From the NCBI RefSeq assembly GCF_947487515.1, contig NZ_CANKWO010000001.1, positions 620,001 through 684,000 of the forward strand: a DNA stretch of 64,000 nucleotides. Reading direction: 5' to 3'. The notes below the pieces were generated by a model. The model did not search any database. It saw only the letters and a program-made list of their open reading frames with translations, and had not been told where the DNA came from. The position numbers and the translations under genes were made by a program. The stretch comes from an uncultured Litoreibacter sp. (GTDB lineage: Bacteria > Pseudomonadota > Alphaproteobacteria > Rhodobacterales > Rhodobacteraceae). Positions 7,579-16,696 of the stretch are shown here, piece after piece (position 1 is the first letter of the stretch; each line of letters begins with the position of its first letter).

Positions 7579-9987
7579 TTAGTGCGCGACAGCACCTGAT
7601 GTGTCGCTCCCCTTCGCCGCCAATGCTGCGGCGGCGGCTTCCTCGGCTTCTTCGTCCCATTCAACGGCCTCAGGCTCGGATACCAACGCGAGCTTAAGCA
7701 CCTCGGAGACATGGCTGACGGGGATGATTTCCAGACCCGCCTTCACGTTGTCAGGAATTTCCGGCAGGTCTTTTTCGTTCTCTGCAGGGATAAGCACCGT
7801 CTTGATCCCTCCACGCAGCGCCGCCAGAAGCTTCTCTTTCAAGCCACCAATCGGCATTGCGTTGCCGCGCAGCGAGACCTCCCCTGTCATGGCGATGTCT
7901 TTGCGCACGGGAATTTTCGTAAGCACCGACACAATTGAGGTGACCATCGCCAAGCCTGCGGAAGGGCCGTCTTTTGGTGTCGCGCCATCGGGGACGTGAA
8001 CATGGATATCAAGCTTGTCAAAACTTGGCGGCTTCACCCCAATCGTAGGAGAGATAGAGCGCACATAGGAAGACGCCGCGTCGATAGATTCCTTCATCAC
8101 ATCGCCGAGCTTGCCGGTGGTCTTCATCCGGCCTTTGCCCGGCAGGCGCAGCGCCTCGATTGATAGCAATTCGCCACCAACGGAGGTATAGGCCAAACCG
8201 GTGACGACACCGATTTGGTCGTCCTGCTCGGCCAAGCCATAGCGATACTTTTTGACGCCAAGATAGTCGTCCAGATTGTCAGGCGTGATCGACACGGAGG
8301 TTTCAGCCTTGCGCACAATCTTGGTAACGGCCTTACGGGCCAGTTTGCCAATTTCGCGCTCCAGATTCCGCACACCCGCTTCACGCGTGTATGTCCGGAT
8401 CATTTCAAGCAATGCCGCGTCGGTCAGCTCGAACTCGCCCTTTTTCAAACCGTGGTTCTTAACCTGTTTGGCAATCAAATGCTGCTTGGCGATTTCGGAT
8501 TTTTCGTCCTCGGTATAGCCCGCCAACGGGATGATTTCCATGCGGTCAAGCAGTGGGCCAGGCATGTTGTAGCTGTTTGCGGTGGTCAGGAACATGACAT
8601 TGGACAGGTCGTATTCCACCTCCAGATAGTGATCGACGAATGTACCGTTTTGTTCCGGATCAAGCACTTCTAACATCGCGGACGCCGGATCCCCGCGGAA
8701 ATCCTGCCCCATTTTGTCAATTTCATCTAACAAAATCAGCGGGTTGGTTGTCTTTGCCTTTTTAAGCGCTTGGATGATTTTACCCGGCATAGAGCCGATA
8801 TACGTGCGGCGGTGACCGCGGATTTCAGATTCGTCACGCACCCCCCCCAGCGAGATGCGGATAAATTCACGCCCCGTTGCTTTGGCCACAGATTTCCCAA
8901 GAGAGGTTTTACCAACACCCGGAGGGCCAACAAGGCACATGATCGGGCCCTTCAGCTTTTTCGAGCGCTGCTGCACCGCAAGATACTCAACGATGCGTTC
9001 CTTAACTTTCTCTAGTCCGTAGTGGTCGTCATCAAGGACTTGTTCCGCTTTCGCCAAATCCTTCTTCACCTTGGATTTCACCCCCCACGGGATGCCCAAA
9101 ACCCAGTCCAGATAATTGCGCACAACTGTGGCTTCAGCAGACATCGGGCTCATATTCTTGAGCTTTTTCACTTCCGCGTCGACCTTCTCCTTGGCCTCCT
9201 TGGACAGCTTGATTTTGCTAATTTTCGCCTCTAGCTCGGCCACTTCGTTCTGGCCTTCTTCGCCGTCGCCCAGTTCCTTTTGAATGGCTTTCATTTGCTC
9301 ATTCAAATAGTACTCGCGCTGCGTACGCTCCATTTGGTTTTTGACGCGGGATTTGATCTTTTTCTCGACCTGAAGCACGGACATTTCGCCCTGCATCATG
9401 CCATAAACTTTCTCCAACCGCTCCGCCACAGAGAGGGTTTCCAGCAGCTCTTGCTTTTGGTGAACTTCGACACCCAGATGGCCGCCGACCAAATCGGCGA
9501 GCTTATCCGCCGCTTCGGTTTCCGCGACCGAGGCTAAGGCCTCTTCGGGGATGTTTTTCTTCACTTTGGCATAGCGCTCGAACTCTTGGGCGACCGAACG
9601 GGTCAACGCATTGACGGTTTCCTCGTCACCCAAAACTTCATTCAATTCAACGGCTTGCGCCTCAAAGAAGTTCTCGTTCTCAACGTAAGTTTCAATTCTT
9701 ACGCGTGAGTGACCTTCGACCAAAACCTTCACGGTCCCATCGGGCAATTTCAGCAGCTGCAAAACATTCGCGAGGACGCCCACTTCATAGATGTCGTCCG
9801 CAGAAGGGTCATCTTGAGAGGGGTCAATCTGGCTCGACAAAAGGATCTGTTTGTCATCCTTCATCACCTCTTCCAAGGCGCGAACCGATTTGTCGCGTCC
9901 CACGAAAAGCGGAACGATCATATGTGGAAAAACCACGATATCTCGCAAAGGCAAAACGGGGTAAGAAAGGGTTGGTTGCTCGGTCAT
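7579..9987 (-). CDS. lon: ATP-dependent protease Lon
   Basis: Lon degrades misfolded and regulatory proteins. The 802-residue protein has the N-terminal LON substrate domain (LSYPVLPLRDIVVFPHMIVPL, residues 5-25), a coiled-coil segment and an AAA+ module with Walker A GPPGVGKTSLGKS and Walker B LILLDEIDKMG. The C-terminal peptidase domain has catalytic Ser in KDGPSAGLAM and Lys in GGLKEKLLAA. Length is normal. A good SD (AAGGA) precedes the ATG. A close match to a sigma-32 promoter lies about 80 bp upstream (10066-10094), which fits the heat-shock role. Confidence 0.98.
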   Translation of the reverse strand: MTEQPTLSYPVLPLRDIVVFPHMIVPLFVGRDKSVRALEEVMKDDKQILLSSQIDPSQDDPSADDIYEVGVLANVLQLLKLPDGTVKVLVEGHSRVRIETYVENENFFEAQAVELNEVLGDEETVNALTRSVAQEFERYAKVKKNIPEEALASVAETEAADKLADLVGGHLGVEVHQKQELLETLSVAERLEKVYGMMQGEMSVLQVEKKIKSRVKNQMERTQREYYLNEQMKAIQKELGDGEEGQNEVAELEAKISKIKLSKEAKEKVDAEVKKLKNMSPMSAEATVVRNYLDWVLGIPWGVKSKVKKDLAKAEQVLDDDHYGLEKVKERIVEYLAVQQRSKKLKGPIMCLVGPPGVGKTSLGKSVAKATGREFIRISLGGVRDESEIRGHRRTYIGSMPGKIIQALKKAKTTNPLILLDEIDKMGQDFRGDPASAMLEVLDPEQNGTFVDHYLEVEYDLSNVMFLTTANSYNMPGPLLDRMEIIPLAGYTEDEKSEIAKQHLIAKQVKNHGLKKGEFELTDAALLEMIRTYTREAGVRNLEREIGKLARKAVTKIVRKAETSVSITPDNLDDYLGVKKYRYGLAEQDDQIGVVTGLAYTSVGGELLSIEALRLPGKGRMKTTGKLGDVMKESIDAASSYVRSISPTIGVKPPSFDKLDIHVHVPDGATPKDGPSAGLAMVTSIVSVLTKIPVRKDIAMTGEVSLRGNAMPIGGLKEKLLAALRGGIKTVLIPAENEKDLPEIPDNVKAGLEIIPVSHVSEVLKLALVSEPEAVEWDEEAEEAAAAALAAKGSDTSGAVAH

Positions 9988-10065
9988 CTTTTTTCCTTTT
10001 TAGCAAGACTGCCAAAGCCCCGCATGCGCAGCAGCTGTTCAGCAATCTCCGGTATCGGACTCATG

Positions 10066-10094
10066 AAGTGGGGGCCATCCCTGCCTCTTTCAAC
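10066..10094 (-). promoter_or_regulatory. Candidate heat-shock (sigma-32) promoter of lon
   Basis: On the minus strand GTTGAAA (10094-10088) is followed by 14 nt and CCCCACTT (10073-10066). The E. coli RpoH consensus is CTTGAAA, 13-14 nt, CCCCATNT, so 6/7 and 6-7/8 positions agree. The start site would be about 70 nt before the lon ATG. Alphaproteobacterial RpoH sites often look somewhat different, so this is an inference. Confidence 0.55.
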
Positions 10095-10240
10095 CATCTA
10101 CCGAATTGGTTGAGGACAGTTTGGCCCCGCAGCGCCCCAGATACAAGCCGATGTCAGGATGAATTTTACTCTTGTCGCCATGGTTTCGGACATTGGAAAT
10201 CCCAAATCCAGCCTCACTCATGCCCCATTAACAAACGATC

Positions 10241-10260
10241 AACACTTCATAACAAGTGTT
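10241..10260 (+). repeat. 7-bp inverted repeat upstream of a membrane protein gene
   Basis: AACACTT and AAGTGTT are separated by 6 nt, ending 22 bp before the ATG at 10283. It could be an operator or a leader hairpin. The rest of the 295-bp gap between lon and this gene holds only the lon promoter candidate. Confidence 0.35.
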
Positions 10261-10282
10261 TTAGATCTGCTCAGAGGCCCGT

Positions 10283-11146
10283 ATGCTCTCATTATTCCTG
10301 CGTCACTATCGTCGCTTCACAGCGTTTTCCCTAGGCCTTGCCTGCCTTGGGCCTGTGATGTTGAGGGCGTTGGGCTTTACCCCTTCATTGATCGGGACTC
10401 TCAGCATTATCTTCGCGGCTTTCTTGGCCAGCGTCTTCCTCGGGGCACTCATGTACATCCTTGCCCCGCGGCGCCGCGGATGTCTGGAGATCGCCGGAAT
10501 GGGCGCGCTGATCGCGGCCAGTTTGCTCTATTTCACGTTTCCCACCAGCTTTAGCCCGTTGATCGCCGTCGGATGCGCCGTTGGTCTTTGGGGCCTTACT
10601 TCTGTGGGGATTGGGGCCGCGCTACACGGGAAACACGCACGCAAAATCGGGACCCTCACCTCTTGGCGGGATCGCTATTCCGGCCATATCCCCTATCCCG
10701 CGCGCTTGATTTGGCGCCACGTTGTTCCAGGTGCGGCTGACCCAAGTGATCATTGCACCGGCATGATGGCAAAATATGACGAAGATCTGGAAGATCCGGA
10801 CACAGTTCATGTCACCTTCAAAGGGCGCAAAGGCCGCGCCGCCGAGTATTCGTTGACGTTTCTTGAACGCGATGAACCCTCCGCTTGCCGCTTTTTCTTC
10901 CAAGGAAACGAGGCAGATGGCACCTTCGTTGATGGGGTGTTTTCATTGCGAACGACCACGCTGGATCGCGATTCATGCTTTGTCTCTTGCGTCGAGGAAC
11001 GCTCCGGTTTGAGCATCGGGAAGCTGGTTGAGCGCTGGTTTGACGACGCCTTGGGCTATCAACACGATAGGCTGGTCGACATTTTGGACCGCTTGTATGG
11101 CGAAACATACGGTCAAACCAAAGCCGGCCTGACCCCTGCCGAATAG
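10283..11146 (+). CDS. Membrane protein of unknown function with soluble C-terminal domain
   Basis: The 287-residue protein has about four membrane spans in its first 115 residues (LGLACLGPVMLRALGF, IIFAAFLASVFLGALMYIL, ALIAASLLYF, LIAVGCAVGLWGLTSVGIG). A cytosolic domain of about 170 residues follows, with beta-strands such as TVHVTFKGRKGRAAEYSL and GVFSLRTTTLDRDSCFVSC. The soluble part is compatible with an SRPBCC-like fold, but I do not recognise the family. SD AGAGG lies 5 nt before ATG. A YcxB-like gene follows after 52 nt on the same strand. Confidence 0.65.
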   Translation: MLSLFLRHYRRFTAFSLGLACLGPVMLRALGFTPSLIGTLSIIFAAFLASVFLGALMYILAPRRRGCLEIAGMGALIAASLLYFTFPTSFSPLIAVGCAVGLWGLTSVGIGAALHGKHARKIGTLTSWRDRYSGHIPYPARLIWRHVVPGAADPSDHCTGMMAKYDEDLEDPDTVHVTFKGRKGRAAEYSLTFLERDEPSACRFFFQGNEADGTFVDGVFSLRTTTLDRDSCFVSCVEERSGLSIGKLVERWFDDALGYQHDRLVDILDRLYGETYGQTKAGLTPAE

Positions 11147-11198
11147 GCACCTCGCCCCTACTGGTCTTCGTGGACAATAGTGGGTTAGCCTAGGCGCT

Positions 11199-11696
11199 AT
11201 GATTACTTTATCTTACAGCATCGACGAGCCGGAATTCATGCGGGCTGCCCGCGCCTATTGGTCCTACAGCGGGATCGGCGATCGCGGGAACGTGTTGCTT
11301 GCGGTTGGCTTGGTGCTCATGGGGGGCGCATTGGTCCTTTGGGACGTTCCCACTGGCTGGATTTGGATCGGCGGGGCCGTGCTCCTAGGTGCGATGACCA
11401 TCGCGCGAAATCTTTTGTGGCAGCGCGGCTACCGCAAGATGGTGAAATATCGCGCACCGATCACAGCCAGCTTCATGCCCGAAATGATCGAAGTCCAATC
11501 GGCCGAAGGAGAATCCACCCTGCCTTGGGCAACCTTCAAAAAATACATCGAAACACCGGAGTATTTCTTCATCACTATGCCTCGGCGCGGCCTGTCCATT
11601 ATTCCCAAACGCGCCTGCAAGGACGATCTAGAAATCGAAGCCCTGCGCGACATGATCACCGCCAATCTGCCCCGCGCCAAGATGCGCTGGACGTGA
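11199..11696 (+). CDS. YcxB-like membrane protein
   Basis: The 165-residue protein starts with a short cytosolic strand (LSYSIDEPEF) and has two membrane spans (about residues 28-47 and 52-68). It ends in a small domain with ITASFMPEMIEVQSAEGESTLPWATFKKYIETPEYFFI. This matches the YcxB C-terminal domain pattern, where a PH-like domain follows two membrane helices. Function is unknown. It ends 4 bp before the convergent tgt stop, leaving no room for a separate terminator. Confidence 0.72.
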   Translation: MITLSYSIDEPEFMRAARAYWSYSGIGDRGNVLLAVGLVLMGGALVLWDVPTGWIWIGGAVLLGAMTIARNLLWQRGYRKMVKYRAPITASFMPEMIEVQSAEGESTLPWATFKKYIETPEYFFITMPRRGLSIIPKRACKDDLEIEALRDMITANLPRAKMRWT

Positions 11697-11700
11697 ACGC

Positions 11701-12831
11701 CTAGAGACGCTCAATGTCGCCATGCGCGCGTGTTTCATGGAAGGTTTTCACAAATCCGGCCAGATCGGACGTCGCAATAGCCGCGCGAAGACCCGACATA
11801 AGCTCTTGATAGTAATGCAAGTTATGCCAAGTCACGAGCATGGAAGAAATCATCTCATGGGATTTGAACACATGGTGTAGATAGGCCCGCGAATACTGCG
11901 AGCAACAAGGGCAACTGCAGGCCTCGTCCAAGGGGCGCGGGTCGTCCATGTGGCGGGCGTTCTTGATATTGACCACCCCGTGACGGGTGAACGCCTGCCC
12001 TGTGCGCCCCGAGCGCGACGGCAAGACGCAGTCGAACATGTCGATCCCACGCTCCACTGCCCCGACAAGATCATCGGGCTTACCGACGCCCATCAGATAG
12101 CGTGGCTTGTCTTGTGGCAACTGATCGGGGGCATAGTCCAGACACCCAAACATTGCCTCCTGCCCCTCGCCCACCGCAAGGCCTCCTACGGCGTAACCTT
12201 CAAAGCCGATCTCGGTCAAAGCTTTGGCGCTTTCTTCGCGGAAGTCTTGCTCCAACCCGCCTTGCTGGATGCCGAACAAAGCGTATCCGGGGCGGTCGCC
12301 AAACGCCTTGCGAGACCGCGCGGCCCATCTCATTGACAACTGCATGCTGTCGTTGATGCGGGTGCGATCTGCGGGCAGCGCAGGGCATTCGTCAAAACAC
12401 ATCACAATGTCAGAGCCGAGCAACTTTTGGATTTCCATCGACCTCTCGGGCGAGAGCATATGCTTGGAGCCATCGATATGGGATTTGAAGGTCACGCCTT
12501 CCTCGGTGAGCTTGCGCAGCTCTGCAAGGCTCATAACTTGAAACCCGCCGCTGTCGGTCAAGATAGGGCGATCCCAGTTCATAAACTTGTGCAGGCCACC
12601 CAAATTGGCAATCCGTTCCGCCGTTGGGCGCAGCATCAAGTGATAGGTATTGCCCAGCAAAATATCCGCCCCAGTGGCGCGGACACTTTCAGGCATCATC
12701 GCCTTCACCGTGGCCGCAGTCCCCACGGGCATGAAGGCCGGTGTACGAATTTCCCCGCGCGGAGTTGAAATAACGCCGGTACGAGCCTTGCCATCGGTGG
12801 CATGAAGGTCAAATTTAAATCTCTGTGTCAT
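11701..12831 (-). CDS. tgt: Queuine tRNA-ribosyltransferase
   Basis: Tgt exchanges G34 in GUN-anticodon tRNAs for preQ1. The 376-residue protein starts at [18 protein letters not shown]; 25 in-frame codons upstream overlap the divergent promoter and were excluded. Visible motifs: [37 protein letters not shown] (substrate-binding Asp), GIQQGG, and the zinc site CSCPCCS with a downstream His (YLHHVF). The nucleophile Asp lies in [16 protein letters not shown]. No other queuosine gene is adjacent. Confidence 0.97.
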   Translation of the reverse strand: MTQRFKFDLHATDGKARTGVISTPRGEIRTPAFMPVGTAATVKAMMPESVRATGADILLGNTYHLMLRPTAERIANLGGLHKFMNWDRPILTDSGGFQVMSLAELRKLTEEGVTFKSHIDGSKHMLSPERSMEIQKLLGSDIVMCFDECPALPADRTRINDSMQLSMRWAARSRKAFGDRPGYALFGIQQGGLEQDFREESAKALTEIGFEGYAVGGLAVGEGQEAMFGCLDYAPDQLPQDKPRYLMGVGKPDDLVGAVERGIDMFDCVLPSRSGRTGQAFTRHGVVNIKNARHMDDPRPLDEACSCPCCSQYSRAYLHHVFKSHEMISSMLVTWHNLHYYQELMSGLRAAIATSDLAGFVKTFHETRAHGDIERL

Positions 12832-12883
12832 GGGACCCGCTTTAGGGGTAAAAGTAAGTTCTACGCAAGGGAGACGGCCATAA

Positions 12884-13579
12884 ATGAACCGCCGCGCGCT
12901 TCTCATATCACTGTTGGTCAGTGCTGCCCTGCCAGCTTTTGGGCAGTCGGTCCGCTACGAGTTGGAAAACTCTTTAACCGAGCGCGCAAAATGGCGCAGT
13001 CTGGGCGATAAAAACTGGGTTACCAACGACCCGATAGAGCGGGCCCGCTCTGGGCGATCTCGCATCACGACTTACGAACTGGAACACGTCGGTGGCGGAA
13101 CGCCGGTTGCCCGACTTAAGTCGCTGATTGCATTGGCTGAAGCTGGCCCCAAAGGGTACAACGCGGTTCACGTAGGCGCACGCATCAAGACCCCCAAGCC
13201 CCCGACGCAGATGACCCTTGGCCAAATTCTGGCGTGGATCAAACATACGCCGGGGCAGCCCCATGCGATTGGCCGGTATCAGTTTATTCCCTCGACTTTG
13301 CGGTCCCTGATACAGCGCGCGGGCCTACCCGCAACAACGCGGTTTACACCCAAAATCCAAGACCAACTGGCCGATCTTTTGCTGGCTGATGCAGGGCTAC
13401 AGAAGTTTTTAGCAGGGCGCATGTCGCGCAAGCGTTTCATGAACAACTTGGCAAAAATTTGGGCCGGTCTCCCCACATCCTCCGGAAAAAGCTACTACGA
13501 CGGCTATGCAGGCAATCGCGCCACCCTAACGCGGGCCTATTTTGATGGAAAAATGCGGGAATTTTTCCCCAAATCCTGA
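12884..13579 (+). CDS. Secreted lysozyme-like muramidase
   Basis: The 231-residue protein has an N-terminal signal peptide ([21 protein letters not shown]). Its C-terminal half resembles lysozyme-like muramidases of the GH104/endolysin type, with [21 protein letters not shown] near residues 126-146 and [21 protein letters not shown]. The N-terminal region contains a GYNAVH block. A catalytic Glu may be in [11 protein letters not shown]. No phage genes surround it, so it is more likely a chromosomal cell-wall enzyme. SD GGGAGA precedes the start; it is divergent from tgt with a 52-bp gap. Confidence 0.75.
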   Translation: MNRRALLISLLVSAALPAFGQSVRYELENSLTERAKWRSLGDKNWVTNDPIERARSGRSRITTYELEHVGGGTPVARLKSLIALAEAGPKGYNAVHVGARIKTPKPPTQMTLGQILAWIKHTPGQPHAIGRYQFIPSTLRSLIQRAGLPATTRFTPKIQDQLADLLLADAGLQKFLAGRMSRKRFMNNLAKIWAGLPTSSGKSYYDGYAGNRATLTRAYFDGKMREFFPKS

Positions 13580-13690
13580 TCGGGATCCTGTGTTTCATAC
13601 GAATGATGTGAAATCCTGCAGGTCTGGCACTGGACGATGCCTTGGCCAATCCTTATATCTTTACTCAACTATCTCTTATGGACGCTGAAC

Positions 13691-14053
13691 ATGACCCAGC
13701 CAACTGAACATCTTGAAGGCGCGCCGCTGATCAAGCCCTCTTCTACGGACCACCCGCTTTACGATAATATCGTTGAGGCGTGTCGCTCCGTGTATGACCC
13801 TGAAATTCCAGTAAATATCTACGATCTCGGGTTGATCTACACTATCGACATCAGCTCCGAGAACGAGGTTTCTATCCTGATGAGCCTCACCGCTCCGGGG
13901 TGCCCCGTCGCAGGCGAAATGCCGGGCTGGATCGCCGAGGCAATCGAGCCAATCGCAGGTGTCAAACAAGTTGGGGTTGAGCTGATTTGGGAGCCCCCTT
14001 GGGGCATGGAGATGATGTCCGACGAGGCACGTTTGGAACTGGGGTTCATGTAA
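13691..14053 (+). CDS. sufT: SufT-like DUF59/MIP18 iron-sulfur assembly protein
   Basis: A 120-residue MIP18/DUF59 protein: LYDNIVEACRSVYDPEIPVNIYDLGLIY (residues 18-45) is the family core, and MSLTAPGCPVAGEMPGW carries the conserved Cys. SufT-type proteins help [4Fe-4S] maturation. The start is ATG 13691; 18 hydrophobic codons upstream are in frame but not family-like. The stop TAA overlaps the next ATG by one base (TAATG), coupling it to the IscA-type gene, which strengthens the iron-sulfur assignment. Confidence 0.88.
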   Translation: MTQPTEHLEGAPLIKPSSTDHPLYDNIVEACRSVYDPEIPVNIYDLGLIYTIDISSENEVSILMSLTAPGCPVAGEMPGWIAEAIEPIAGVKQVGVELIWEPPWGMEMMSDEARLELGFM

Positions 14054-14415
14054 TGTTTTCCATTCCGGGCAAACAGGCCGTCTCCATCACTGATCAGGCC
14101 GCGGTTCAAATCGCCAAACTGATGGCGCGCGACGGGCATAAAGCCTTGAAAATTGGCGTAAAAAAGGGCGGTTGCGCTGGCATGGAATATACCATGGATT
14201 ACGTCGATGAAGTCGCAGACAATGACGAAGTGGTCGAACAAAACGGTGCCCGTGTGATCATTGCTCCAATGGCGCAGATGTTTTTGTTCGGAACCGAAAT
14301 CGACTATGAAACCAGCCTTTTGGAAAGCGGGTTCAAGTTCAATAACCCGAATGTCTCGGAAGCCTGCGGATGCGGCGAGTCGATCAAGTTTGACGAGAAC
14401 CTGTTTAAGAAATGA
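14053..14415 (+). CDS. A-type iron-sulfur carrier (HesB/IscA family)
   Basis: A 120-residue HesB/IscA/SufA protein. The first conserved Cys is in KKGGCAGMEY (near residue 41) and the C-terminal pair in EACGCGESIKF (near residues 107-109), the cluster ligands of the family. It would carry or insert Fe-S clusters; many clients, such as complex I, are encoded elsewhere in the window. It overlaps sufT by one base and the downstream TfoX-like gene by 4 nt. Whether it is SufA or ErpA-like cannot be told from sequence alone. Confidence 0.92.
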   Translation: MFSIPGKQAVSITDQAAVQIAKLMARDGHKALKIGVKKGGCAGMEYTMDYVDEVADNDEVVEQNGARVIIAPMAQMFLFGTEIDYETSLLESGFKFNNPNVSEACGCGESIKFDENLFKK

Positions 14416-14735
14416 GCGTGAGTGAGGCCGACATTGCCTTCGCCCGCGAGCTTTTCGCAGCCCTCCCTGCCATCACAACCCGCAAAATGATGGGAGGTCT
14501 GTGCCTCTATAGCGAGGGGCAAATATTTGCGCTCTTGCACTCTGACGGACAAATTTTCCTCAAGGCACAGGGCGATTTTGTCCCTGAAATTGAAGATCTT
14601 GGTGGAACCCGCTGGACCTATACCCGTAAGGACGGCAAAGTGGCTGAAATGCCCTATTGGTCCTTACCCGATCAATTTCTCGACGACCCAACCGAGGCCA
14701 GTGCTTTCGCACGCAAAGCCTTGGATCACCTCTAA
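14412..14735 (+). CDS. TfoX N-terminal domain protein
   Basis: A 107-residue protein matching the TfoX N-terminal domain: FARELFAALPAITTRKMMGGLCLYSEGQIFALL and IFLKAQ. TfoX/Sxy proteins influence competence in gammaproteobacteria, but single-domain versions in alphaproteobacteria have no proven role. ATG overlaps the IscA-type gene stop by 4 nt, and tpiA starts 12 nt downstream, so it sits in a five-gene run. Confidence 0.87.
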   Translation: MSVSEADIAFARELFAALPAITTRKMMGGLCLYSEGQIFALLHSDGQIFLKAQGDFVPEIEDLGGTRWTYTRKDGKVAEMPYWSLPDQFLDDPTEASAFARKALDHL

Positions 14736-14747
14736 AGGACGAATTTA

Positions 14748-15500
14748 ATGCGCCGTAAACTTGCTGCTGGAAACTGGAAAATGAACGGGCTCACCGCCCA
14801 ATTGGCCGAAGTCGAGGCGCTTTGCGCAGCCCACCCGAGCCCCAGCGTGGATTTGCTGATCGCCCCTCCTGCCACCTTGGTCTCCTCTATGGTGGTGACT
14901 GCATCCGATCACGCGCTGGACGTCGCAGGTCAGGATTGCCACCCAGAAAGCTCCGGCGCGCATACTGGCGACATTTCAGCCGAGATGCTGAAAGACGCAG
15001 GCGCGTCTCACGTAATCCTCGGCCATTCGGAACGCCGTGAAGACCACAATGAAAGCGACGACATTGTGCGCCGCAAAACCCGTGCGGCCTTGGACGCCGG
15101 ACTAAAGGTTGTGATCTGCATTGGTGAAAGTCTCGAAGAGCGCGAAGCCGCAAACACTTTGGACATCATCGCCGGTCAATTGGCGGGCTCCTTGCCTGAT
15201 GTTCTCACCGGTGAAAACACCGTTATTGCCTATGAACCGATTTGGGCGATTGGCACCGGAAAAGTGCCGACATTGGCACAGATCAGCGAAGTTCACACCT
15301 TCATTCGCGCGAAACTGGAAGCACGGTATGGGGAAGGCGTCGGCCGCTCCATTCGTTTGCTCTATGGTGGCTCGGTGAAACCGGCCAATGCATCGGACAT
15401 CTTTGCAGTCCCCGATGTCGATGGCGCTTTGGTTGGAGGGGCATCGCTAAAGGCAGAGGATTTTTCCGCCATCATCAAAGCTTTGGAAAACGCCGCCTGA
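14748..15500 (+). CDS. tpiA: Triosephosphate isomerase
   Basis: TpiA interconverts dihydroxyacetone phosphate and glyceraldehyde 3-phosphate. Residues 1-13 (MRRKLAAGNWKMN) give the substrate-binding Asn and Lys; the catalytic His lies in ILGHSERR and the catalytic Glu in AYEPIWAIGTGK. The phosphate-binding LLYGGSVKPAN and GALVGGASL loops are intact. Length 250 is normal. SD AAGGA precedes ATG. It is the fourth gene of a + strand run, and the next gene (P450) begins at the base after its stop. Confidence 0.97.
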   Translation: MRRKLAAGNWKMNGLTAQLAEVEALCAAHPSPSVDLLIAPPATLVSSMVVTASDHALDVAGQDCHPESSGAHTGDISAEMLKDAGASHVILGHSERREDHNESDDIVRRKTRAALDAGLKVVICIGESLEEREAANTLDIIAGQLAGSLPDVLTGENTVIAYEPIWAIGTGKVPTLAQISEVHTFIRAKLEARYGEGVGRSIRLLYGGSVKPANASDIFAVPDVDGALVGGASLKAEDFSAIIKALENAA

Positions 15501-16661
15501 ATGAAGTGCGTTTCACAAGCTCCAACGGATCAAGGGCTGAACCAAGATCCCTACCCGTTCTACGACCGCATCCGCCCGCTGGGCCAATTGGTCTGGTGGG
15601 AAGACTACGACATGCCCGTTGCGGCCTCACATGCCGTCGTTTCAGCCTTGCTTCGCGACCGCCGCTTCGGTCGCGAAAACCCGTATCCGCCGGCGATCCC
15701 GAAGCATCAAGCCGCGTTCTATGCGGTGGAAGCCCACTCTATGTTGGAGCTGGAGCCCCCACGACATACGCGGCTGCGTGGATTGGTTTTGCGGGCCTTC
15801 ACCTCACGTCGCATCAAAGAGCTTGGCCCTGAGATCGAGGCCCTCAGCCACGAGCTGATCGACGCCTTCCCAGACACGCCTTTTGATTTGCTGACCGAAT
15901 TCGCACAAAAGCTGCCGGTAATCATTATTGCCCGCCTGCTTGGCGTTCCTGAAGGCAAAGCGCCAGACCTGCTGCGCTGGTCCAACGCGATGGTGCGCAT
16001 GTATATGGCGTCGCGTACCCGCGCCGATGAGGACGCGGCGGCACAAGCGGCAACCGATTTCGCAACCTATCTGCGCAGCTATGTGGAGGCCCGACGCGCC
16101 AAGCCTGCAGATGATCTGATTACCCGCTTGATCGAAGCAGAAGAAGATGGCGAACGCCTATCCACCGACGAGCTAATCACCACATGTATCTTGCTGCTCA
16201 ATGCGGGTCATGAGGCGACGGTTCACTCCCTCGGGAACGGTGTCAAAACCGCACTGCAGACTGGGAAACGGCCTGACGATCCAGACAAATTCGCCGAGGA
16301 AATTCTGCGCTACGACCCGCCCCTTCACATGTTCACTCGGTTCGCGATGGAAGACATCGAGGTCTTCGGCCACAGCTTCAAAAAGGGCGAAGAAGTCGGC
16401 CTGTTGCTAGGCGCGGCCAACCACGACCCAGATGTCTACAACAGGCCGAGTGAATTCGACCCAGAACGGGACATGCCCCCGCACACCAGCTTTGGCGCTG
16501 GCTTGCACTTTTGCGTCGGAGCGCCCTTGGCACGCCTAGAGTTGTCAATCGCGGTGAGCGTTCTGTTTCGCCGTTGTCCTGACCTGAAGCTGGCAAGCCC
16601 GCCGGAATATGCCAACAGCTACCACTTTCACGGGCTGACGCGACTGATGGTGTCGCAGTAG
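15501..16661 (+). CDS. Cytochrome P450
   Basis: A 386-residue soluble bacterial P450. The I-helix oxygen-activation motif is AGHEAT, the ExxR motif is in EEILRYDPP, and the haem-thiolate loop is FGAGLHFCVGAPLAR (Cys near residue 337). Between the I and K helices the spacing is shorter than in many bacterial CYPs. The substrate cannot be predicted, and no ferredoxin or reductase gene is adjacent. It starts immediately after the tpiA stop codon, an unusual partner, and is probably read from the same mRNA. Confidence 0.93.
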   Translation: MKCVSQAPTDQGLNQDPYPFYDRIRPLGQLVWWEDYDMPVAASHAVVSALLRDRRFGRENPYPPAIPKHQAAFYAVEAHSMLELEPPRHTRLRGLVLRAFTSRRIKELGPEIEALSHELIDAFPDTPFDLLTEFAQKLPVIIIARLLGVPEGKAPDLLRWSNAMVRMYMASRTRADEDAAAQAATDFATYLRSYVEARRAKPADDLITRLIEAEEDGERLSTDELITTCILLLNAGHEATVHSLGNGVKTALQTGKRPDDPDKFAEEILRYDPPLHMFTRFAMEDIEVFGHSFKKGEEVGLLLGAANHDPDVYNRPSEFDPERDMPPHTSFGAGLHFCVGAPLARLELSIAVSVLFRRCPDLKLASPPEYANSYHFHGLTRLMVSQ

Positions 16662-16674
16662 ATCAATATAGATA

Positions 16675-16690
16675 GGCCGCCCTACCGGCC
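16675..16690. terminator. Short hairpin between P450 and the convergent ABC gene
   Basis: GGCCG/CGGCC, 5-bp stem with 6-nt loop and ATTT on the + strand side, in the 35-bp gap between two convergent stops. It is weak but the only candidate. Confidence 0.35.
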
Positions 16691-16696
16691 ATTTGG

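Noticed and set aside
12884-13579. Prophage lysis module
   Set aside because: Only one muramidase-like gene, no holin, capsid or integrase, and a signal peptide.
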